The notes under the pieces are model-generated. The model was not told the DNA's origin. It worked only from the letters and a program-made list of their open reading frames with translations, and did not search any database. From contig NC_088296.1 in NCBI RefSeq assembly GCF_032854445.1, positions 4,427,246-4,487,245 of the forward strand: a stretch of DNA of 60,000 nt. The letters run 5' to 3'. This DNA comes from Liolophura sinensis. Taxonomy: Eukaryota > Mollusca > Polyplacophora > Chitonida > Chitonidae. Of this stretch, positions 29,201 through 41,200 are shown in pieces; the first letter of the stretch is position 1, and each line of letters opens with the position of its first letter. A program made the position numbers and the translations under genes.

Positions 29201-32200
29201 TCTTCATTGCCAAATGACTCCCACAACAAGGAAAACCTTCTGCGGAAGAAACCCAAGTTATTTGCCCATCTTTTAACTGGTTATGGGAGATGAAGACTGA
29301 GCTAGTTGTAGCAGTCATGGTGATCGATTACAAATCTCACATGGACTCGCGCATAAATCACTACTTAAATGAAGATTGCCACTTTGCGATCAAAACCACC
29401 CGCATAAGACATTTTACTTCAGTTTCATGTAGCGTGTTAGTCTTTCAAAAACCTTTAAATCATTCTAACAAAGAACTATATTTTCCGCCGTCAACTTCCC
29501 ACAACCAGCGCATACGCCTACCAGTGGTCAATCATGTGTATTTGATTAATGGGACGGATCACTGACTCTGCAGGTGGCTGACTGTCTACAAGCGCTCTAC
29601 AAACTCTCCACAAGACCTCTAGGAACGTGCAAATCTCCTGTCAGGTTTTAACTTTTAGCCTGAGCTGCACTGTAGCTCAAATTATTCCCTTTCAATGCCT
29701 GTACCATGTATGATGGTATAATGATCCGTAACCCGTGCAAGACATGGCGAAGATAGATTTTGTGATATTTGATTATGAAAGCTGTTGTAGCACAATCATA
29801 ATATAAATAATTGGATTGATTTTGACTGAACGATTGTTTGACAAAAGTCTCTGGTATGGTCTCTGTTAATGTGTAGTCATTAATAAATAGGTCCCAGTAA
29901 ACAGTGCCTATGTTGTCTGTTTGGTCAGGTGACTACACAGATTTAATGTTGTCTGTTGTGCAGTGACTACACAGATTTAATGTTGTCTGTTGTGCAGGTG
30001 ACTACACAGATTTAATGTTGTCTGTTGTGCAGGTGACTACACAGATTTAATGTTGTCTAGTGTGCAGTGACTACACAGATTTAATGTTGTCTAGGGTGCA
30101 GGTGACTAGACAGATTTAATGTTGTCTAGTGTGCAGTGACTACACAGATTTAATGTTGTCTGTTGTGCAGGTGACTACACAGATTTAATGTTGTCTAGTG
30201 TGCAGGTGACTACACAGATGTAATGTCTGTTGTGCAGTGACTACACAGATTTAATGTTGCCTGTTGTGCAGGTGACTACACAGATTTAATGTCTGGTGTG
30301 CAGGTGACTACACAGATTTAATGTTGTCTGTTGTGCAGTGACTACACAGATTTAATGTCTGGTGTGCAGGTGACTACACAGATTTAATGTTGTCTGTTGT
30401 GCAGGTGACTACACAGATTTAATGTTGTCTAGGGTGCAATGACTACACAGATTTAATGTTGCCTGTTGTGCAGGTGACTACACAGATTTAATGTCTGGTG
30501 TGCAGGTGACTACACAGATTTAATGTTGTCTGTTGTGCAGTGACTACACAGATTTAATGTCTGGTGTGCAGGTGACTACACAGATTTAATGTTGTCTGTT
30601 GTGCAGTGACTACACAGATTTAATGTCTGGTGTGCAGGTGACTACACAGATTTAATGTTGTCTGTTGTGCAGGTGACTACACAGATTTAATGTTGTCTAG
30701 GGTGCAATGACTACACAGATTTAATGTTGTCTGTTTGGTCAGGTGACTACACAGATGTAATGTTGTCTAGTGTGCAGTGACTACACAGATTTAATGTTGT
30801 CTGTTGTGCAGGTGACTACACAGATTTAATGTTGTCTGTTGTGCAGGTGACGAGACAGATTTAATGTTGTCTGTTGTGCAGTGACTACACAGATTTAATG
30901 TCCGGTGTGCAGGTGACTACACAGATGTAATGTTGTCTGTTGTGCAGTGACTACACAGATTTAATGTTGCCTGTTGTGCAGGTGACTACACAGATTTAAT
31001 GTTGTCTGTTGTGCAGGTGACGAGACTGATTTAATGTTGTCTGTTGTGCAGTGACTACACAGATTTAATGTCTGGTGTGCAGGTGACTACCCAGATGTAA
31101 TGTTGTCTGTTGTGCAGTGACTACACAGATTTAATGTTGCCTGTTGTGCAGGTGACTACACAGATTTAAAATGTTGTCTGTTGTGCAGTGACTACACAGA
31201 TTGAATCTTGTCTGTTTGGTCTGGTGACTACACAGATTTAATGTTGTCTGTTCTGCAGGTGACTACACTGATTTCTATTCATCCATGAATCATGCCCGTA
31301 ATGTGGGCACGATGTTCCGGGGCCCAGACAACGCTCTCATGCCAAACTGGTGAGTAATGTGCAGTACTGAGTCCAAAATCTAACACAGTTGACCAAGAAA
31401 GTTTTACCCTGAATATATATGGATTACATACCCTAAGTCCTTAACAAATTTGACCAGTTTATGAAATAATTGCAACTTCAGATGCAGTTTGAAAGCTTAA
31501 TTCATATGCCAATATTCATTATATATTGTCAGGATATATACATGTATATTCATGTAAATGCGCCCAGATATAGCCCTGAAGGAATTTTGGCTGTAAGTGA
31601 ACGAAGTAGGAGAGTAGAGCAAACTAATTTCACCCAAAACACAATGAGGTATTAAATAAGGAAAATGTAAACTGAAAACCGATGTGAAAGTGAAGGAAAG
31701 CTAAAATATGAAGTATGGTTCATCGCATGGACAGCTGAAAACTATGCGTAAAAATTCCTTTATTTTCTTTCAGATTTATTTTTTAAGAGTGTTGAAAGGC
31801 ATTCAGATATTTGAACATTCTAGTGGGCTTCATGAGCCATCCTGACTGTATCTAGGAACTGTGACATCTCATCGTCTTTTTTCCTGATGTTCACCAGAAG
31901 AAAGAAATTTTTGAACATTATTTCAGTAATTTTTTTACTCATGAATAAGGAGTTATTCCATCATGTGCAGTGATTAGAGTCGGAAAAACTTCCTGTGAGG
32001 TCAGAACTCCTAAACACTGATGGCATGGTACATAAAGCCCACCATGGAATTCAGATGTTTGAATGCCTTTAACTCTTTTCACAAAAATCTAAAAAAAAAA
32101 AAATAAATTAAAGTATGTTTGTGCATAGTTTTAAGTGGTCTATTTAGTGATGCCTACTTCAATTTTTAGGGGTTTTTTTTCCTTTAGCTGACCTCTAGTG

Positions 32201-35200
32201 ACATCGTGAGAACCAAAAGTGATCGTATCTTCTGTACAAATAACCCTGAAGGTGTGGAAGCAACATCTAAGTGACGTCTCCAAAACCAAAGTTATGGTAT
32301 AACCCTCACAAGGTAGCCCAGTGAATTGGCAGGATCCAGATTGAATATGCCAGTGCATGGACATATATTAAGTTTAATAGAAAATAACCTGAACAAAACA
32401 GGAGGTGCTAATACATGGCCTGCAAATCACCTTAGGAAAAGAGACAAGTAAATAATTGTTGGAACTATGGCATTGCTGCATGTAGCTGTTTGAAAACATG
32501 TTTTTTTTTTAAATATTTTGTATAAGAACTATATTTCATGTAGATATTTTTGGAATTGTAGATGGATTTCAGTGTTTAGTTGGTTTTGTGGGTTCTCATG
32601 TTGAATGTCATGACTGTTTATTCACTGTATCATATATTTTAACCACGAGATGACTGAACTACTCACAGTAAATCATTAAAACCTGATTCATGTACTCATT
32701 CCTCCTCAGGACGCATCTGCCTGTGGGTTACCATGGCCGCGCCTCCTCCGTGGTGGTCTCTGGAACACCTATACGTCGGCCAAATGGACAGACGCGGCCT
32801 GATGAAGGTGAGTACAGAGGCCAACCTGGGCCGTGGCCAGAATGGTTTTAATGCATGTTACAAATAACTACCAGAGCAAGTATACATTTACTGATCTGAC
32901 CTGAATGAATGAATGAATGAATGAATGAATGCTTGGGGTTTTATTTTACTACAATTTTTTATTCATATATACTGTGTCGTCTGGGGGCAGGGTGTGTCCA
33001 TGCTGCCAAAGTGCTGGCGGCACCAAAGACACCAGACATGACACCCCACCCAGTCACATTATACCGACACGGGACCAAGCAGACCGTTTCCTTGATCTAA
33101 CCTCTCGGCGCTAAGCACCGAGGGAGGCAGCTACAAGTACCATTTGTAAAGTCTTTATTATGACTTTACTGGTCTGAGATTATTATGTCAGTTTGGGAAA
33201 TTCTGTGTGCGAGAACAGATTCATGAATTATTAAAACCGTAAGGTACATACTGACCTACTGTAGTCATCAGTCAGGTATATACTGACCTACTGTAGTCAT
33301 CAGTCAGGTATGTACTGACCTACTGTAGTCATCAGTCAGGTACATATTGACCTACTGTAGTCATCAGTCAGGTATATACTGACCTACTGTAGTCATCAGT
33401 CAGGTATGTACTGACCTACTGTAGTCATTAGTCAGGTATATACTGACCTACTGTAGTCATCAGTCAGGTATATACTGACCTACTGTAGTCATTAGTCAGG
33501 TATATACTGACCTACTGTAGTCATTAGTCAGGTATATACTGACCTACTGTAGTCATTAGTCAGGTATATACTGACCTACTGTAGTCATCAGTCAGGTATG
33601 TACTGACCTACTGTAGTCATCAGTCAGGTATGTACTGACCTACTGTAGTCATTAGTCAGGTATATACTGACCTACTGTAGTCATCAGTCAGGTATATACT
33701 GACCTACTGTAGTCATCAGTCAGGTATATACTGACCTACTGTAGTCATCAGTCAGGTATGTACTGGCCTACTGTAGTCATTAGTCAGGTATATACTGACC
33801 TACTGTAGTCATTAGTCAGGTATATACTGACCTACTGTAGTCATCAGTCAGGTATGTACTGGCCTACTGTAGTCATTAGTCAGGTATATACTGACCTACT
33901 GTAGTCATTAGTCAGGTATATACTGACCTACTGTAGTCATTAGTCAGGTATATACTGACCTACTGTAGTCATCAGTCAGGTATATACTGGCCTGCTGTAG
34001 TCATTAGTCAGGTATATACTGACCTACTGTAGTCATTAGTCAGGTATATACTGACCTACTGTAGTCATCAGTCAGGTATGTACTGGCCTACTGTAGTCAT
34101 TAGTCAGGTATATACTGACCTACTGTAGTCATTAGTCAGGTATATACTGACCTACTGTAGTCATTAGGCGGGTATATACTGACCTACTGTAGTCATTAGT
34201 CAGGTATATACTGGCCTGCTGTAGTCATAAGTCAGGTATATACTGGCCTGCTGTAGTCATTAGTCAGGTATATACTGGCCTACTGTAGTCATTAGGCGGG
34301 TATATACTGACCTACTGTAGTCATTAGTCAGGTATATACTGACCTACTGTAGTCATTAGTCAGGTATATACTGACCTACTGTAGTCATTAGTCAGGTATA
34401 TACTGGCCTACTGTAGTCATCAGTCAGGTATATACTGGCCTGCTGTAGTCATTAGGCGGGTATATACTGGCCTGCTGTAGTCATAAGTCAGGTATATACT
34501 GACCTACTGTAGTCATCAGTCAGGTATATACTGGCCTGCTGTAGTCATTAGGCGGGTATATACTGGCCTGCTGTAGTCATTTGTCAGGTATATACTGACC
34601 TACTGTAGTCATTAGTCAGGTATATACTGACCTACTGTAGTCATCAGTCAGGTATATACTGGCCTGCTGTAGTCATTAGGCGGGTATATACTGACCTACT
34701 GTAGTCATTAGTCAGGTATATACTGACCTACTGTAGTCATCAGTCAGGTATATACTGACCTACTGTAGTCATTAGTCAGGTATATACTGGCCTACTGTAG
34801 TCATCAGTCAGGTATATACTGACCTGCTGTAGTCATTAGGCGGGTATATACTGGCCTGCTGTAGTCATAAGTCAGGTATATACTGACCTACTGTAGTCAT
34901 CAGTCAGGTATATACTGGCCTACTGTAGTCATCAGTCAGGTATATACTGACCTACTGTAGTCATTAGTCAGGTATATACTGGCCTACTGTAGTCATCAGT
35001 CAGGTATATACTGGCCTGCTGTAGTCATTAGTCAGGTATATACTGGCCTGCTGTAGTCATTTGTCAGGTATATACTGACCTACTGTAGTCATCAGTCAGG
35101 TATATACTGGCCTGCTGTAGTCATTAGGCAGGTATATACTGACCTACTGTAGTCATCAGTCAGGTATATACTGGCCTGCTGTAGTCATCAGTCAGGTATA

Positions 35201-38200
35201 TACTGACCTACTGTAGTCATTAGTCAGGTATATACTGGCCTGCTGTAGTCATTAGTCAGGTATATACTGACCTACTGTAGTCATTAGTCAGGTATATACT
35301 GGCCTGCTGTAGTCATCAGCCAGGTATATACTGGCCTGCTGTAGTCATTAGGCAGGTATATACTGGCCTGCTGTAGTCATTAGTCAGGTATATACTGACC
35401 TACTGTAGTCATCAGTCAGGTATATACTGGCCTGCTGTAGTCATTAGTCAGGTATATACTGGCCTGCTGTAGTCATTAGTCAGATATATACTGGCCTGCT
35501 GTAGTCATAAGTCAGGTATATACTGGCCTGCTGTAGTCATTAGTCAGGTATATACTGGCCTGCTGTAGTCATTAGTCAGGTATATACTGGCCTGCTGTAG
35601 TCATTAGGCGGGTATGTACTGGCCTGCTGTAGTCATTAGTCAGGTATATACTGGCCTGCTGTAGTCATTAGTCAGGTATATACTGGCCTGCTGTAGTCAT
35701 TAGTCAGGTATATACTGGCCTAGTGTAGTCATTAGTCAGGTATATACTGGCCTGCTGTAGTCATTAGGCGGGTATGGACTGGCCTGCTGTAGTCATTAGT
35801 CAGGTATATACTGGCCTGCTGTATTCATTAGTCAGGTATATACTGGCCTGCTGTAGTCATTAGTCGGGTATGTACTGGCCTGCTGTATTCATTAGTCAGG
35901 TATATACTGGCCTGCTGTAGTCATTAGGCGGGTATGTACTGGCCTACTGTCGTCATTAGCAATCCCAGTCTAACATCAGTTTTGAAATATCCTAATTTTG
36001 AGTAATATGCATGAACAAGCATTAATATTAAAGGAAAAGAAATGTGCCTCCAAAGTGCCATTTTTTTTTTTTACTTCTAAATATTACAGGCATGTCACTG
36101 TAATTCTTCAACCTTTTGGCATGTTTACAAGATCTTTATTCCAAGCATATTCTGATGGCATTATTCTGTGTGGATTGATAAAATTATACTTTTGTGAATA
36201 CTTCAAATTGACCAACCCAACCAGTGTAGTTTTTCCTCCAAAATCAAATTAAAAATGTGCATAAATTGCACTTGTCTGCTAGAACCTGCTTTGCTGGGTT
36301 TCCTCCCACCATAATGCTGGCTTCCTCTTTAGTCACACATGAGAAAGTCTGCCAGAACCTGCTTTGCTGGGTTTCCTCCCACCATAATGCTGGCTTCCTC
36401 TTTAGGCACACATGAGAAAGTCTGCCAGAACCTGCTTTGCTGGGTTTCCTCCCACCATAATGCTGGCTTCCTCTTTAGTCACACATGAGAAAGTCTGCCA
36501 GAACCTGCTTTGCTGGGTTTCCTCCCACCATAATGCTGGCTTCCTCTTTAGTCACACATGAGAAAGTCTGCCAGAACCTGCTTTGCTGGGTTTCCTCCCA
36601 CCATAATGCTGGCTTCCTCTTTGCTCACATGTTGGAAGGTTTGCTGGCAACTTCCTCTGCCCTGTTTTCTCCCACCCTAACACTCCAATCGAGCAAATCA
36701 TTTGAAGGATTCGTTGTCCTAGCTGTTGTTGGATGTGTCTATTTGTTTCAGGTCAGCCTCCGTCCTTTGGGCCGTGTCGCTTGTTTGACTTTGAGCTGGA
36801 GATGGCATTCTTCACCGGCCCAGCTACCCCCCTTGGGAGCCCCATCCCTGTACAGAAGGCCGATGACCATATCTTTGGAATGGTTGTCATGAATGACTGG
36901 AGTGGTTAGTACATTAAACACGATACATATGTATGGATGTCTCTGAATCTGTCATATTCAGGATTTGCCACAGTTTTGATGATGAAAACTTCCTCACCTA
37001 CTGTATTTCAGGCCTATAAGGCTGTGTAGTCGGGGCCGTTTCAAAAAACTTTTGTAGCCGTGTAAGGTCTCTTAGCTAAGGGTCAGTTAGCCGGCAACCA
37101 TTAACAGGCCACGAAAACAATTCACTAGGTCATTTCACAAAAGCAAAACTGTCTAACTGTCACTCTGTAGCAATCTGATATTGTTAAATTGGCTTTAAAA
37201 TACAAAGGAAGTAAATTTTTTTTAACTTTTCACAAAGTTTGTAATCTAAGGGTGATAGCTCGCACAACAGACAGGTGAATGGAAACATCAACAGACGAGT
37301 TACGATGGTTTGTGAGCTTTAAAAAGACCTCCACTTACGTATAGGAGTTGATTTTAATATTCCTGTGTTTTTCAAACCAGTAAATAAACTTTCAAAACTG
37401 GGATTTACAATACTTTGAAAGCCAAATTTGTTTCCTCATAGCCACCTTCTTATGTGAATATTAAAGCAGTTCAGACTAACTTTCATAATCTAAGGCAGCC
37501 ATCACAAACATTTTCTTTGTGACAAAATTGCTAATTGGGTTAGTCTTGAGACTTTGTGAAATTGTTCATTCCAGCCTTTGTGGCAAACTGTTGACCTAGT
37601 GCTCGTGTATTAGAGGACAGCAGTTGACAATCCGCCACTAGTTAAGGCCCAGTATACCTTTGATCAGCTGGCCTGTGTATTCTATCTTAACTGTTGTATT
37701 TCACCATTCTAGCATTTTTCAAGTGGCGCATTTTGGTTGATTTGTATAGATCTATCAGTCTTGTAGGGCAAATTAAGAGTTCTTTTGCGAAGTTTGAATA
37801 ATTTCTTACCAGATAAAGATTACCAGCATCAAAAGTATCCTCTTACGGTCTTCTTGTGCATCTGAAGGTGAAATACAGACTCATTATACATGTGTTTTGT
37901 TCCTCCCCCCAGCCCGTGACATACAGAAGTGGGAATACGTCCCCCTTGGGCCATTCCTGGGCAAGAACCTGGGCACCACCATCTCTCCCTGGGTGGTTAC
38001 CATGGCAGCACTCAAACCTTTTCTATTAGACAATCCGGACCAGGTACTATATCCATTTTTTTGTACTGTTTTTTTTTTTGTGTTGATTAGGGTTTTACGT
38101 CGTACTCAAGAATATTTCGCTTACACGACTCTGGGGCTAGCATTGTTGTAGGAAATCCACAAAGAGACCACACTGGTGAGAGGTTCTTGGAGGTACGCAG

Positions 38201-41200
38201 ATTAATTCTCTTCTTATTGTACAGAAGCTGTTTTACTTTCCTCGCCACATTAAAAGCATCATGCAACTGTCACACTAAAGACTCGCCCCTATATATTCTG
38301 CAGAACCCGAAGCCGATGCCTTACTTGTCACACACGGACAAATACAGCTATGATATTAAGCTGGAGGTAGCCATTAAAGGTATAGTAGTATCAGATTTTG
38401 TTTCATCACAGGTAAGGTTTACTGTATTGGCCCTATAAAATCACCCCCAAAAACTCACTCCCAAGAACTGATTCCGAAAAATCGCCACCCAAAGTGCATT
38501 TTAAGGAGAAAATAAATTATTACTGAAGTTGCTGATATGATCCTACATTCGAGGCAAACCTGAAAATATGTTCCAAAGCTTGATGGAACTCGTGGAATCA
38601 TTCAAGATGAGTAATTTTGTAGTCTTAAGAGTCTACCGAAGGTAAGTATTTGTATTTAATCTTAATTTTCTTTCATTTACATCAGGATTTGTCAACCCGA
38701 TTGTAATTTCTGATTGTAAGTTACAACTAGTGTAGTTGACAATCCCCTTGTGCAAGAGGGTGGCAATTGTAAGTTATAAAGGTTACAATCAAAAGCTTAG
38801 TGACATAAGTCACCTTGGGCTGACAATCCCTTTGTGCAAGAGGGTGTTGATTCTAAGATATAAAGGTTACAATCAGGATCTTAGTGATATAAGTCCATTT
38901 GGGCTGACAATCCCTTTGTGCAAGAGGGTGTCGATTGTAAGATATAAAGGTTACAATCAAAAGCTTAGTGACATAAGTCACCTTGGGATGACAATCCTTT
39001 TGTGCAAGAGGGTGTCGATTGTAAGATATAAAGGTTACAATCAGGATCTTAGTGACATAAGTCACCTTGGGATGACAATCCCTTTGTGCAAGAGGGTGTC
39101 GATTGTAAGATATAAAGGTTACAATCAGGATCTTAGTGATATAAGTCACCTTGGGATGACTATCCCTTTGTGCAAGAGGGTGTCAATTGTAAGTTATAAA
39201 GGTTACAATCAGGATCGTAGTGATACAAGTCACCTTGGTATGACAATCCTTTTGTGCAAGAGGGTGTTGATTGTAAGATATAAATGTTACAATGAGGATC
39301 TTAGTGACATAAGTCACCTTGGGCTGACAATCCCTTTGTGCAAGAGGGTGTTGATTGTAAGATATAAAGGTTACAATCAGGATCTTAGTGATATAAGTCC
39401 ATTTGGGCTGACAATCCCTTTGTGCAAGAGGGTGTCGATTGTAAGATATAAAGGTTACAATCAAAAGCTTAGTGACATAAGTCACCTTGGGCTGACAATC
39501 CCTTTGTGCAAGAGGGTGTCGATTGTAAGATATAAAGGTTACAATCAGGATCTTAGTGATATAAGTCCGTTTGGGTTGACAATCCCTTTGTGCAAGAGGG
39601 TGTCGATTGTAAGATATAAAGGTTACAATCAGGATCTTAGTGACATAAGTCACCTTGGGATGACAATCCCTTTGTGCAAGAGGGTGTCGATTGTAAGATA
39701 TAAAGGTTACAATCAGGATCTTAGTGATATAAGTCACCTTGGGATGACTATCCCTTTGTGCAAGAGGGTGTCAATTGTAAGTTATAAAGGTTACAATCAG
39801 GATCGTAGTGATACAAGTCACCTTGGTATGACAATCCTTTTGTGCAAGAGGGTGTTGATTGTAAGATATAAATGTTACAATGAGGATCTTAGTGATATAA
39901 GTCACCTTGGTATGACAATCCCTTTGTGCAAGAGAGTGTCGATTGTAAGATATAAAGGTTACAATGAGGATCTTAGTGATATAAGTCACCTTGGGATGAC
40001 AATCCCTTTGTGCAAGAGGGTGTCAATTGTAAGTTATAAAGGTTACAATGAGGATCTTAGCGATATAAGTTACCTTGGGCTGACAATCCCTTTGTGCAAA
40101 TGGCCTTTGAAGGAAATTTTAGTTTACTCTAAATTACCTCAAATTTCGTCTATAAAAAATTGCATTTTAGAGGCAAATAAATGTCACCAAATGAAACTTA
40201 CAGTTTTCTGGTAGAGTGTCATCCCATTTTCCAAGCAAACCTCTAACATTTTTCATAAATATATAAAACTCTCAGAATCAGAAAAAATGGCCAAGTTAGT
40301 TATGGACGAAATTTATGGTCATTTAGAGTAGATACAGTAGGCCCGTTTGTAGTATGTAGCTGTCATGTTAATGAAGTAGTAAAATGACCTGATGCAGTGT
40401 TAAAGGAATGGAAACAAAACAGATTTCACTGCACCACATACACCTAGGCTCTACCTAGGTAGAGCGAAAACGAAAATAAAGAGAAGAAAAAATAAAATCG
40501 CAGGAAAATGTCTACCTTAATGTGAAAAAAGGCTCAAAAAAATGCACGGGAAACTCTGAGTAAAAATACTTTCTTATTTTGTTTTTTGGATTTTTTTCTA
40601 AGAGAAATGTTTCAATTCTACATTGGACCTAATAAACCACTTGTTTTGATGTTCTCAAGCATCACAAATAGTTATACTACTCTAAAAAACAACATTTAAT
40701 GTTAAAAAAGCTATTACTACTCACAAGTAAAAGATTACTTAAAAAAGAACAAAGCATAAGAGTGAAGTATCAGATAAAAGAGTGTGAAGTTATTTGCAAG
40801 TATGGTTATTGATATTCTTTTCCATCTTTGTTTTGAGGAGAACTGGGTTTTTGAAAATAGTTGTGTATGGCGGGTATTTGAAAATAGTCGTTGCATTATC
40901 ATGTTGTAAATAAGAATGTGATGCATGACATACAAATTTATTTCTATGTAAATGTGTTGCTTATATCTATAAACATGGATTTTATCTTAATTATGATAAT
41001 ATTTATGCATTTATTCAAAAAAATAAATATGATTAAAATTTAGGTTGAACACATTTGTTATCTGGAAAGACCAACTTCTGGCACAAATATATTTGCTATA
41101 AATACGCTGGATGAACTTTTGGACCATTGTTATGCAGACACAATATATACAAAGCGTTGGTCCCAAATACCCACCGTACAAAACTTGTTTTCAAATGCCG

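Noticed and set aside
28455-29228. CRISPR-like array
   Set aside because: Repeats are contiguous with no unique spacers, in a eukaryotic intron; ordinary minisatellite.
38736-40214. 492-codon frame as a coding gene
   Set aside because: Lies wholly in the 84-bp array in FAH intron 9; the opposite strand is also open. Kept only as a finding.
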